Source: UBA11098 sp041671525 | GTDB taxonomy: Bacteria > Patescibacteriota > Minisyncoccia > Moranbacterales > UBA2206 | Direction of reading: 5' to 3' | Assembly (NCBI GenBank): GCA_041671525.1 | Contig: JBAZBJ010000004.1 | Location: forward strand, 1-64,000 | DNA length: 64,000 bases | In this document: one piece after another, positions 23,127 to 30,270 of the stretch | Layout: every line of letters begins with the position of its first letter | Numbering within the stretch: the first letter of the stretch is position 1 | Program-made: the position numbers and the translations under genes | The notes under the pieces: model-generated | The model's input: the letters and a program-made list of their open reading frames with translations, nothing else | What the model was told of the DNA's origin: nothing | Databases searched by the model: none

Positions 23127-24833
23127 TTAATATTTTAGCTCTTTTAAATAATTTTCAACCTTTTTATCCACCGCTTCTTTTTCTTTTTCAATTTCAGAGA
23201 GCTCTTTCCAAACAGCTTTCACGTCCACAACTTCCTCCTCATCGCCATTTTCCACATAGCGTCGCACATTCAGATTGAATTCGTTCTCCTTGATTTCTTT
23301 CAAGTCCACCACGCGAGCATATTTTTCAATGTCACGATAGCCTTCGAAGGCTGAGACGATTTTTTCAATGTCTTTTTTGCGTAAACGGTTCTGATTCTTG
23401 CCTTCTTCAAAATCTTGCTCCGCATCAATGATGATAATTTTGTTTTTGTGCGCAGCTGGCTTGTTTTTGTTGAAAATCACAATTGCCACCGGAATGCCGG
23501 TACCATAGAAAAGTTTGGCTGGCAATGCGATGATCGCTTCGATCAAATCATTTTTGATCAATTGCTCACGAATGCGTCCTTCCGCGCCACCACGAAACAG
23601 CACGCCGTGTGGAAGCAAAATTCCGGCGCGTCCGTTTTCATTCATTGATTTCACCATGTGCAGCACAAAAGCATAATCCGCTTTTTTGTCCGGCGGTGTT
23701 TCATAGCCGGCTACTCGACCATATTTATCCGACTGGAAAATTTCTGATTCCCATTCCTTGATTGAATACGGCGGATTGGCAACGCAGATGTCGAATGTCT
23801 TGAGCGAGCCATCCGGATTCAGAAACTTCGGATCAGCCAAAGTGTCTCCGCGCTGGATGTCGGCACTGTCGAGACCATGCAAAAACATATTGATCTTGGC
23901 AATCGCGTATGTCCCAAGATTTATTTCTTGCCCATACAAATAGAGTGAGCGCGCTTTCTTTTCTCCCTCCCGATCTTTGAGATGATGATAGGCTTCCAGT
24001 AGAAATCCCCCGGAGCCGACTGCCATATCATAAATGTGATCCTTCTCATGTGGCTTGAGAATTTGAATGATGACTCTTTCAGTCTCGCGTGGAGAATAAA
24101 ATTCGCCACCCTTTTTCCCCGCATCAGCTGCGAACTGTTCGATCAAATATTCATATGCATCCCCTAATAAGTCAGAACTGATATAGCTATCACCGAAATT
24201 GTGTTGTGAAAAATGATTAATAAGACGCTGCAATGTTTCGTTGGGAAATTTATCTTTGTTCGCAAAATCCAGATCATCAAAAATTTTGTCGAGCTTTGGG
24301 CTATTGGCGTTGGTGAGTTTATCAAAAATTTCATTCAGTTTTTTCCCAATGCCTTCGGCCTGCTTTTGAATCACTCCCCAATGACAATCGCTTGGAACCT
24401 GAAAGCGATGATTGTGATCCGCGCATGCGATTTCCTCATCATGATATTCATGAAGAATTTTTTCGTATTCTTCCGCCCACATGTCGCTAATACGTTTATA
24501 AAAAAGCAGTCCAAAAATATATTTTTTGTAATCAGAGCTGTCAATCTTGCCCCGCAAAATATCCGCGCTTCTCCAAAGAAATTGTTTAAGCTGAGAGAGA
24601 TTCATTTTTCCTTCCTCGTCTGTTTTGGGCGCGCCAAGATCTTTGACGATACTTTTATCGTTGGAAATTTTTTCAATATCCTCTTGTTTGTATTTTCGAT
24701 CTTTGCGCGGCCCAACTCGCAAAGGAGAAATTATTCCTTTCTTCTCCCAATTCCGGAGAGTATCTTTATCGACTCCAAAAATTTTGGAGACCTCACCAAT
24801 GGACAACAGATCTTTTTGTGGTTTTTTGTACAT
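23127..24833 (-). CDS. hsdM: Type I DNA methyltransferase HsdM with N-terminal MerR-like domain
   Basis: A 568-residue protein. Residues about 8-58 (LLSIGEVSKIFGVDKDTLRN and then WEKKGIISPLRVGPRKDRKY) form a MerR-type winged helix, an unusual fusion. From about 77 a standard HsdM follows: HsdM N-terminal helical domain, GGEFYSPRETERVIIQIL, SAM motif I DMAVGSGGF (269-277; the usual Cys is Val), and catalytic NPPY (353-356) for N6-adenine methylation. It is the first gene of the operon, with a consensus promoter and an inverted repeat just upstream, so the extra domain may autoregulate the operon. An internal ATG (MNLSQLKQF, near residue 77) would give a normal HsdM. Confidence 0.93.
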   Translation of the reverse strand: MYKKPQKDLLSIGEVSKIFGVDKDTLRNWEKKGIISPLRVGPRKDRKYKQEDIEKISNDKSIVKDLGAPKTDEEGKMNLSQLKQFLWRSADILRGKIDSSDYKKYIFGLLFYKRISDMWAEEYEKILHEYHDEEIACADHNHRFQVPSDCHWGVIQKQAEGIGKKLNEIFDKLTNANSPKLDKIFDDLDFANKDKFPNETLQRLINHFSQHNFGDSYISSDLLGDAYEYLIEQFAADAGKKGGEFYSPRETERVIIQILKPHEKDHIYDMAVGSGGFLLEAYHHLKDREGEKKARSLYLYGQEINLGTYAIAKINMFLHGLDSADIQRGDTLADPKFLNPDGSLKTFDICVANPPYSIKEWESEIFQSDKYGRVAGYETPPDKKADYAFVLHMVKSMNENGRAGILLPHGVLFRGGAEGRIREQLIKNDLIEAIIALPAKLFYGTGIPVAIVIFNKNKPAAHKNKIIIIDAEQDFEEGKNQNRLRKKDIEKIVSAFEGYRDIEKYARVVDLKEIKENEFNLNVRRYVENGDEEEVVDVKAVWKELSEIEKEKEAVDKKVENYLKELKY

Positions 24834-24837
24834 ATTT

Positions 24838-24872
24838 ACAATACTAATTTGAGTTTTTTATTTAAGTATTGT
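24838..24872. promoter_or_regulatory. Inverted repeat in hsd operon leader
   Basis: ACAATACT (24838-24845) and AGTATTGT (24865-24872) are exact inverted repeats immediately upstream of the hsdM start and just downstream of its -10 box. This is suitable as an operator for the MerR-like domain of HsdM, by inference, or as a leader hairpin. Confidence 0.45.
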
Positions 24873-24873
24873 C

Positions 24874-24902
24874 ATCTTAACATGCCCACTATATCCTGTC
24901 AA
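24874..24902 (-). promoter_or_regulatory. Consensus promoter of the hsd operon
   Basis: On the minus strand TTGACA (24897-24902), 17-base spacer, TAAGAT (24874-24879). It is one of the best promoter matches in the window and drives hsdM, rhuM, Abi-alpha, hsdS, two unknown genes, hsdR and the YgjP gene. Confidence 0.75.
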
Positions 24903-24976
24903 GATTTTTGTTAAATTTCATATGATTTCATAGGTTAGCTATAATAGAAAATCCACCTTTTAGCCCAAACAAGGCA

Positions 24977-25003
24977 CAAAAAAATCCCACCTACTGGTGG
25001 GAT
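24977..25003 (-). terminator. Terminator of the AbrB-like gene
   Basis: On the minus strand ATCCCACC, AGTA, GGTGGGAT, then a run of seven T residues (24977-24983). Confidence 0.85.
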
Positions 25004-25010
25004 AATTTGC

Positions 25011-25193
25011 CTATTTACTCCGATAATCCCGGATGTTTAACCCGCCTTTGACCCTTTTAACAACCACCTTCTGCTTTTCGCGCCAGCCGAGAGAAGCCAC
25101 CATTTCAAGTGGCAAGGTCAACCCGATGGATTTGCCGCCGCCGGATTTTGTTAGTTTGCGGATGTTGTTTTCGCTTAATTTTCTGCGTGCCAT
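25011..25193 (-). CDS. AbrB/SpoVT-like DNA-binding protein
   Basis: A 60-residue protein; the central GGGKSIGLTLPLEMVASLGW and KVVVKRVKGGLNIRDYRSK match the swapped-hairpin AbrB fold (an Ile/Leu-Pro-x-x-hydrophobic core followed by strands). Such proteins are transcription factors or antitoxins; no toxin gene is adjacent. It is monocistronic with its own terminator and lies between the hsd operon and a stretch of repeated TTCGTCTAA motifs that could be its binding sites. Confidence 0.7.
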   Translation of the reverse strand: MARRKLSENNIRKLTKSGGGKSIGLTLPLEMVASLGWREKQKVVVKRVKGGLNIRDYRSK

Positions 25194-25204
25194 AATTTTG
25201 AATT

Positions 25205-25220
25205 ATTACTGAATTAATTC
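25205..25220. repeat. Island-flanking direct repeat (copy 2)
   Basis: ATTACTGAATTAATTC, identical and in the same orientation as 15243-15258. Confidence 0.5.
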
Positions 25221-25256
25221 CTGAATTCTTTTATATCCCGCTTAATCACAATCGCC

Positions 25257-25412
25257 AATTCGTCTAAATTATATACCCATTAAAATCCCAATTCTAAGCC
25301 ATTTTCGGCATTGCGGTTAATTCGTCTAACTTCGTCTAATTTCTTATAATATTCAACACTAATAAAAACCCTTATCTAAGCTATTTTTTGTTATCCCCTA
25401 TAATTCGTCTAA
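25257..25412. repeat. Four phased TTCGTCTAA iterons
   Basis: TTCGTCTAA begins at 25259, 25321, 25331 and 25404, always in the same orientation; three copies are preceded by AA. The distances are 62, 10 and 73 bases, close to whole helical turns, which would place all copies on one face of DNA. The rest of this AT-rich 340-base intergenic stretch shows no credible gene. Possibly an operator array for the AbrB-like protein. Confidence 0.55.
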
Positions 25413-25501
25413 AAATTAGCTTCATAATGCGTATTCCTAGAACCACCCTCCCTACATTTTACGCCCAAAAGCCCACGACCGCAAATGCGCACCAAACAAA
25501 A

Positions 25502-25521
25502 ACAGTCCGCCATGGCGGACT
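25502..25521. repeat. CCGCCATGGCGG palindrome
   Basis: GTCCGCCATGGCGGAC with flanking symmetry just downstream of tRNA-Arg(UCG) in its reading direction. The same core occurs at 56854-56867 and, as CCGCCACGGCGG, at 497-510 and 62344-62355. Here it may double as a terminator for the tRNA. Confidence 0.5.
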
Positions 25522-25534
25522 GCCTTTGTTTCTT

Positions 25535-25610
25535 TGGTGCGCCTTGCAGGATTTGAACCTGCGACCCCTTGTTCCGAAGACAAGTGCTCTATCCACTGAG
25601 CTAAAGGCGC
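25535..25610 (-). tRNA. tRNA-Arg (anticodon UCG)
   Basis: A 76-nt cloverleaf with acceptor GCGCCTT/AAGGCGC, anticodon loop CTTCGGA (UCG), discriminator A and an encoded CCA. It reads CGA/CGG. Its 5' end is only five bases from the stop of the HTH gene at 25616. Confidence 0.94.
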
Positions 25611-25615
25611 AAAAA

Positions 25616-26293
25616 CTATTTTAAATGAAACTTTTCAAAAACCCCGACTTGCCATCCTGTTATTTTTCGAAATAAATCAACATTATTTATATCAATCCGA
25701 CAAACTCCCTTATAGCTAAGATTTTTTTTGACCTTATGTACTGTTTGTTTATAGGTAGTTTTTCCAAAACGTGAAACAGGAATTCTTGTTACCTTTGACC
25801 AAAATTTTTCACAATTCTCTTTTTTATAAATTCCATGGATATAGATGTGAATTTTTAATTTATTGCTTGGAACTTTGCATATTTCCTTGAACCACTTCAT
25901 CATTATTTTTATCAGACGCGGATCAGAATTGGAAAACTGGACTGCCTCCTGAGTTTTACTGCCCTCTGCCCAATATAGAGAAACTCCGACAAGGAAGAGA
26001 GGATTACTAATTAACTTTGGCATCTCCGCTTTAGCTTCCTTATAAATTCTTTCAATTTTTTCCTGTTTTTTCTTCCTTTTCGTCCAAGCTGCTTTTATCC
26101 TCGCATTATTTGTAATTTTCCCAATATTTTCCTGGAGTCTTTTTTCTTGTCCTACATTAAGTTTGAAATTTTTTAACCAACCTGACAAAGTACTCTTTGG
26201 AAGATTTGGAATAATTCCAATTATTTCTTTATAAGTTTTCCCTTGAATACGCAATTCAATCGCTTTGTTTTTATCTTCAAGTCTTAATTTCAT
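25616..26293 (-). CDS. HTH protein with LAGLIDADG-like motif (tRNA-cluster paralogue 2)
   Basis: A 225-residue protein. N-terminal helix-turn-helix: NKAIELRIQGKTYKEIIGII and LPKSTLSGWLKN (resembling transposase/resolvase HTH). The C-terminal domain has FLVGVSLYWAEGSKT, SNSDPRLIKIMMKWF, a central IHIYIHG strand and FWSKVTRIPVSRFGK. LYWAEG at the end of a helix resembles the LxxAD/EG end of the LAGLIDADG homing endonuclease motif, but only one copy is seen. It is clearly paralogous to the protein at 26562. It sits between tRNA-His and tRNA-Arg with five bases to the latter. DNA binding is likely; nuclease activity is a hypothesis. Confidence 0.75.
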   Translation of the reverse strand: MKLRLEDKNKAIELRIQGKTYKEIIGIIPNLPKSTLSGWLKNFKLNVGQEKRLQENIGKITNNARIKAAWTKRKKKQEKIERIYKEAKAEMPKLISNPLFLVGVSLYWAEGSKTQEAVQFSNSDPRLIKIMMKWFKEICKVPSNKLKIHIYIHGIYKKENCEKFWSKVTRIPVSRFGKTTYKQTVHKVKKNLSYKGVCRIDINNVDLFRKITGWQVGVFEKFHLK

Positions 26294-26380
26294 ATATTAG
26301 TACCCTATTATATAATTACTCTCATTATATCACAAAGGTTCATATATTGCAATTAGAGTTAAAGAAAAAATCTACAGGGG

Positions 26381-26453
26381 GGCGAGTACTGGGAGTCGAA
26401 CCCAGCTTCTCTGTACCACAAACAGATGTCTTAGCCGATAGACGATACCCGCC
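26381..26453 (-). tRNA. tRNA-His (anticodon GUG)
   Basis: A minus-strand cloverleaf with anticodon loop TTGTGGT (GUG). The extra 5' G (position -1) is encoded and pairs with C73, the histidine identity pair. Acceptor GCGGGTA/TACTCGC has one G-U pair. The three bases after C73 are CCC, not CCA. Confidence 0.93.
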
Positions 26454-26482
26454 ACTCTGGAGACTTTTATTCTTGATAACGG

Positions 26483-26555
26483 TGCGTCCAGCAGGATTCG
26501 AACCTGCGACCTTAGGCTTAAGAGGCCTCTGCTCTACCAGCTGAGCTATGGACGC
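26483..26555 (-). tRNA. tRNA-Lys (anticodon CUU)
   Basis: A 73-nt cloverleaf with acceptor GCGTCCA/TGGACGC, discriminator A, anticodon loop CTCTTAA (CUU), decoding AAG. The tail is CCG, so CCA is not encoded. The 27-43 pair is a G-A mismatch. It lies 29 bases from tRNA-His, and its 5' end is six bases from the stop of the HTH gene at 26562. Confidence 0.92.
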
Positions 26556-26561
26556 TTTATT

Positions 26562-27290
26562 TTAACGAGGATATTCAGTTTTCAACTTATGCCATTTCCT
26601 CTCAACCTTATCAGTTTCTATTTTAGAATTTTTCAAAATTGTATTCACCCAGCCAAAAACCCGGTGTCGCAAATCAGTACCTCTAAAAACTCTGATTTTG
26701 ATTGTTCCATAATACAAGGTATTTTTTTTATAATTTTTGTTTTCCGGCTTAACGAAACTTTTTCCAAAGTTTTCAATCGGTATTTTTGTCAATTCTGACC
26801 AAAATATTTTTAACAACTTTTCATTTTGCTGCGGATATATATTCAGATGAGCCTTTATGTTTTTTGGCGAAACATCCAACATATCATGCAGCCAAGTTAC
26901 CATAAATTTTATCAGGTATGGATCAGAATTTGTAATAGCGAAATGTTTTGTTTTATTTCCTTCAGCCCAATACAGCGCTGCGCCAGCCAGTTTATATGTT
27001 TCAACGCCAAGCGGCAACCCGATTTCGTTCTCTCCATTTTTAATAATACTTTCAATTTCCTTGATTCTTCTTTCATGACTACTATTTGGACCCTTAAACA
27101 ATGCTGAAATTTTCTTTGTGTACAATCTTTCTTTGTATTCTGACTTTAAAACAATATCTCCACACCACAATTTGGCCGTACTTTTCGAAATACCAATCTT
27201 ATCAGCAATTTCCTTATAACTTAACCCTTTTTCTTTTCTTAGTAATTTTGCTTTTTGTTTTATTTTATCGTTATATTTTCCATTATACAT
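26562..27290 (-). CDS. HTH protein with LAGLIDADG-like motif (tRNA-cluster paralogue 1)
   Basis: A 242-residue protein. N-terminal HTH: KAKLLRKEKGLSYKEIADKI followed by GISKSTAKLWC. The C-terminal domain shares the signature of its paralogue at 25616: KLAGAALYWAEGNKTK, TNSDPYLIKFMVTWL, AHLNIYPQQN, FWSELTKIPIENFGKSF and a final RHRVFGWVN helix. The LAG...WAEG helix is like a LAGLIDADG motif. It lies between tRNA-Arg(UCU) (58 bases upstream) and tRNA-Lys (six bases downstream). It may be a homing-type selfish gene or a tRNA-locus regulator; not established. Confidence 0.75.
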   Translation of the reverse strand: MYNGKYNDKIKQKAKLLRKEKGLSYKEIADKIGISKSTAKLWCGDIVLKSEYKERLYTKKISALFKGPNSSHERRIKEIESIIKNGENEIGLPLGVETYKLAGAALYWAEGNKTKHFAITNSDPYLIKFMVTWLHDMLDVSPKNIKAHLNIYPQQNEKLLKIFWSELTKIPIENFGKSFVKPENKNYKKNTLYYGTIKIRVFRGTDLRHRVFGWVNTILKNSKIETDKVERKWHKLKTEYPR

Positions 27291-27348
27291 ATACTACCAA
27301 TTGTATACTATGTGGCAACAATATGCAAGTTCTATAACTTTTCCCAAA

Positions 27349-27424
27349 TGGTGCGCCGGGCAGGAATCGGACCTGCGACCAAAAGGTTAGAAACCTTCTG
27401 CTCTATCCACTGAGCTACCGGCGC
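27349..27424 (-). tRNA. tRNA-Arg (anticodon UCU)
   Basis: A 76-nt cloverleaf with acceptor GCGCCGG/CCGGCGC, anticodon loop TTTCTAA (UCU), discriminator A and encoded CCA. It reads AGA/AGG and is the first gene of the minus-strand tRNA cluster. Confidence 0.94.
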
Positions 27425-27525
27425 GTCGTCGCTAAATTCCCTGCTAGCGCATACTAATATAAAATTGCCATTTAGGCAACAAAGTAAGCATAGCCTAATT
27501 CAAGGCAATAGTCAATAAATTGGGT

Positions 27526-27846
27526 CTATTTTAGCCGAAAAATATCCGGGATGTTTTCCAGTTTGGTGTTATATTCGCCCTTCCTGCGTTCAATTTCGGC
27601 GATGACGGCGTCAAATTTTTTTTGATCAAAACGCACCTTGTTTTCCGTCGCGTTGACATATTCCTGTCTTTTTTCCGTGCTCCAGGATGGGCGCGCGACA
27701 AATTTGTACCATAAATATCCACAATACCCCAAAGCCAGCACCGCCAGGAAAATCAAGATCCATTTGCTCCGCTTAACAACGCCACTCTTGGCCTGCCAAA
27801 GAAAATCCAGAATTTGTTTTTTATTTACTTTGATCTTGATATCCAT
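27526..27846 (-). CDS. Type IV pilus operon terminal protein (PilP position, unknown)
   Basis: A 106-residue protein from MDIKIKVNKKQIL. A longer frame exists but reads through a palindromic repeat (27869-27915), so the ATG at 27846 is preferred. One membrane helix (about 28-48, WILIFLAVLALGYCGYLWY) follows a short basic cytoplasmic part; the rest is a short helical periplasmic region with IAEIERRKGEYNTKLEN. It occupies the position of pilP after pilO but lacks recognisable PilP lipoprotein features. It probably completes the inner-membrane alignment complex; this is inferred from position. Confidence 0.65.
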   Translation of the reverse strand: MDIKIKVNKKQILDFLWQAKSGVVKRSKWILIFLAVLALGYCGYLWYKFVARPSWSTEKRQEYVNATENKVRFDQKKFDAVIAEIERRKGEYNTKLENIPDIFRLK

Positions 27847-27868
27847 ATAAATGTTTCTTCCATATTTT

Positions 27869-27915
27869 CTTCTCCTTTTTAAGGAGAAGATGTCTGCCGC
27901 AGCGGACAGATGAGG
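27869..27915. repeat. TTCTCC...GGAGAA palindromic element (intergenic copy)
   Basis: CTTCTCCTTTTTAAGGAGAAG followed by a hairpin GTCTGCCGCAGCGGAC and ATGAGG. The same two-hairpin design occurs twice inside uvrC (47999-48050 and about 48269-48330). Here it sits between pilO and the terminal gene. Confidence 0.65.
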
Positions 27916-27919
27916 TAAA

Positions 27920-28582
27920 TTATTTCTCCAAATAAACAACCACACTTAGACTGCTCTTGATCACCTCGGTCGCTGAAGTAATCAGCCCCGGCTTATTTTT
28001 TTCGGCCGCAAACGGATCAACCGGCGCCTCGATCTCGCTTTTATTCATGCTGATTGCAAGCACATCCACATAGTAGTCCAGGTTTTCAACCTTATGCAAA
28101 AAATTTGCCAACTGCTCATAATTGCCTTCCAGATTTATCGTCATGGAAAGATAGGGTATTTTGGGCAAGGCTTTTTCGATTTCTGACCCGCCTTTTTTGC
28201 CGGCGGCAGCTTTGGGCTTTTGCGTGCCGGCGTCATCAATTATTTGCAGGTCGGCTTTGTTCCCGGTGTCCTCAGCGATGGTTTCAATTTTTTTGATGAA
28301 ATCCACTTCGTTGTTTTTGTTCAGAAAAACCCGCAGGTTGCTTTCATTTTGCGCGAAAACCGCCCGTGTTTTTTCCATGTCGGGAATCTTGGCGACTCGC
28401 TCGGCGTATATGTCGCGATCAATCATCTTTTTTTGCATTTCATCCGCGTTATTCTCAATATTCCGCCGGATCGGCACCAAAACGAAGACCCACGCCGCAA
28501 TGATGAGCACCACAAAGCCGCCGACACTCAGCCAGATGTTATATTTTTTCCAAATATCCTTTAAATTTATGGCTTCAGACAT
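27920..28582 (-). CDS. pilO: Type IV pilus assembly protein PilO
   Basis: A 220-residue protein: short cytoplasmic tail, TM helix about 16-36 (LSVGGFVVLIIAAWVFVLVP), a coiled coil (NADEMQKKMIDRDIYAERV) and a ferredoxin-like periplasmic domain with IPYLSMTINLEGNYEQLANF and LHKVENLDYYVDVLAISM, typical of PilO. It pairs with PilN to link the PilM cytoplasmic ring to the pilus machine. The gene overlaps pilN by 16 bases. Confidence 0.88.
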   Translation of the reverse strand: MSEAINLKDIWKKYNIWLSVGGFVVLIIAAWVFVLVPIRRNIENNADEMQKKMIDRDIYAERVAKIPDMEKTRAVFAQNESNLRVFLNKNNEVDFIKKIETIAEDTGNKADLQIIDDAGTQKPKAAAGKKGGSEIEKALPKIPYLSMTINLEGNYEQLANFLHKVENLDYYVDVLAISMNKSEIEAPVDPFAAEKNKPGLITSATEVIKSSLSVVVYLEK

Positions 28583-29121
28583 TCCTTTTTTATCTTAAAA
28601 TTTATCTGAAATTCAATGTTGCCCTTGGAGACTAGATTGGAAAGCGGAAAGTTTACGTCCGAAAAACAAGCGTCTTTTTCAATATTCTCTTTGAAAGCGA
28701 TGAGATTATCGCGCATATCCGCCCGGCCGGCCAAAGAAATGTCAAAGTTGTCAGTTTCCAGCTTGCTGACCGCAATGCCCGTAATGACTTTTTCGTCCAG
28801 CCGGGTCAAAAATTTCGACCAATACAACTGCGCATTCTGAACCGTACCGATGTCAGAAACGACAGTCGAAACATTTTTTATTTCCTTGTCATAATCCCCG
28901 ATGACTTGATATTGCTCGCTATTCTTGTCGATCATGTCCAGATTATTTTTTGCAATCGACAAATTTATTTTGACAATCGCGTTGATGCTCACCAGCGCCA
29001 GGATTAATAAAACAAAAATGGCCAGGAGTTCTGTCTCCCATTTGAAAACCCGCCGCAATTGAAATATTTTTTCCAATTCCGCCTTCCTCTCCGGCGGAAC
29101 CAGATTTAGTTTAATTTTCAT
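28567..29121 (-). CDS. pilN: Type IV pilus assembly protein PilN
   Basis: A 184-residue protein starting MKIKLNLVPPERKAELEK. The cytoplasmic N-terminus INLVPP-type motif (here LNLVPPERK) binds PilM; TM helix about 30-50 (LLAIFVLLILALVSINAIV), then a coiled coil and a periplasmic ferredoxin-like domain. A longer frame to 29172 would run well into pilM and is unlikely. It overlaps pilM by 11 bases. Confidence 0.9.
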   Translation of the reverse strand: MKIKLNLVPPERKAELEKIFQLRRVFKWETELLAIFVLLILALVSINAIVKINLSIAKNNLDMIDKNSEQYQVIGDYDKEIKNVSTVVSDIGTVQNAQLYWSKFLTRLDEKVITGIAVSKLETDNFDISLAGRADMRDNLIAFKENIEKDACFSDVNFPLSNLVSKGNIEFQINFKIKKECLKP

Positions 29122-30187
29122 AGTCCAGTCCGCGCAAAGCCAACCCGATCGCGGTCGAATACCGATCAGCATTTTCTTTGCTGATTATCGGGATGCTTTT
29201 GCCCATTTTTAAATTGATCCATGGATCGCCCAATTCAATTTTTTTGCCCAATCTTTCGCCCAGATAACCTACCAAGCCCTTCAGATTGGAACCGCCGCCG
29301 CACAAAATCACTTTTTCCACGGCTGAGTTTTCTTTGGAAATGCCGGCATAAAAATCCAACGTCCGCTCAATCTCCTGCACCAGATTTTCCAACAGTGACT
29401 TGAGCACGTTGAAAATGGGATTGTCTTTCCCGTCCGCAATGCCATGTGCAAGCTTAGTTTTTTCCGCTTCCGTCAGATCGATATTCAAACCTTTGGAAAT
29501 GGCATCATTGATACTTTCCGACGAAAACGGAATGCTCGAGGTGAAATTGGGCACCCCCCGCTCCACCATGATAAAGCTGGTTCTTTGCGCCCCCAAATCA
29601 ACGATCAACGCTCCGCCTTGTTCTTTGATTTCCCATGGCACCAAGCTCCGGGCGCTCGCAATCGATTCAACTTCCAATCCATACACTTCCAGCCCGGATT
29701 TTTTTAGGACATCCATAAAATCATCCACAATCTCCCGCGAAACAGCCGCGGTCAAAACATTTTGCTTCTGGGTGCTATCAGTCTCCAAAAATTGCCAATC
29801 AAAATATACTTGCTCGATCGGCAGCGGAATGTTGGCTTCCATCTCCCACTTGATCGCCTCTCGCGCCTCCTCTTTTTCCATTTTTGGAATGCTCACGATG
29901 CGCAAAAAAGCTTTGGATTCCGGCAAAGAGCAAATGACTCTGTTGCCTTTGATCTTTTGCGGTCCGGCTTTTTTCACCGCGTCTTTGATGATCGCGGCCA
30001 CCTTATCCTTATCGATAATTTTACCGTCTTCGATGTAGCCGGCGGGAATATCCGCCACCGCGTAACCGCGAACTTTTTCCAGCTTGCCATCGCGCTCCAG
30101 CTGCATGATTTTGACCGACAGATCGCTCAGATCCACGCCAAAAACTTCCGGTTCAAAACTGATAATTTTTTTGTTGAGAAAACTCAT
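29111..30187 (-). CDS. pilM: Type IV pilus assembly ATPase-like protein PilM
   Basis: A 358-residue actin-like protein from MSFLNKKIISF (an upstream start would fall in a repeat). Family features: FGVDLSDLSVKIMQLERDG, CSLPESKAFLRIVSIPKMEK, the AIKWEMEANIPLPIEQVYFD motif, the nucleotide-binding LIVDLGAQRTSFIMVERG and ILCGGGSNLKGL. PilM forms a cytoplasmic ring that binds the PilN tail. Central in the pilM-pilN-pilO gene set. Confidence 0.93.
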   Translation of the reverse strand: MSFLNKKIISFEPEVFGVDLSDLSVKIMQLERDGKLEKVRGYAVADIPAGYIEDGKIIDKDKVAAIIKDAVKKAGPQKIKGNRVICSLPESKAFLRIVSIPKMEKEEAREAIKWEMEANIPLPIEQVYFDWQFLETDSTQKQNVLTAAVSREIVDDFMDVLKKSGLEVYGLEVESIASARSLVPWEIKEQGGALIVDLGAQRTSFIMVERGVPNFTSSIPFSSESINDAISKGLNIDLTEAEKTKLAHGIADGKDNPIFNVLKSLLENLVQEIERTLDFYAGISKENSAVEKVILCGGGSNLKGLVGYLGERLGKKIELGDPWINLKMGKSIPIISKENADRYSTAIGLALRGLDYEN

Positions 30188-30270
30188 GGACGTAAGTCGT
30201 GGAACGCGCATCGTGAATCGCAAAATTTTTACGATACGCGATTCACGTTATGCATTATGCGATAATCATA
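30188..30270. repeat. CGTGAATCG/CGATTCACG repeat upstream of pilM
   Basis: CGTGAATCG and CGATTCACG form an inverted repeat around AAAATTTTTA, preceded by CGTGGAACGCGCATCG and followed by TTATGCATTATGCG. It resembles the GATCG/CGATATGCG block that is translated inside tsaD (10918-10990). Confidence 0.5.

Noticed and set aside
23127..25193. AbrB-like gene as antitoxin of a toxin-antitoxin pair
   Set aside because: No toxin-sized gene is adjacent; the neighbours are a tRNA and the hsd operon, and the AbrB gene has its own terminator.
25257..25412. CRISPR array
   Set aside because: The repeats are only nine bases, unevenly spaced (62, 10, 73), and no cas genes are present.
25388..25624. Plus-strand frame across tRNA-Arg(UCG)
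   Set aside because: It runs through the tRNA and the TTCGTCTAA array and has no family resemblance.
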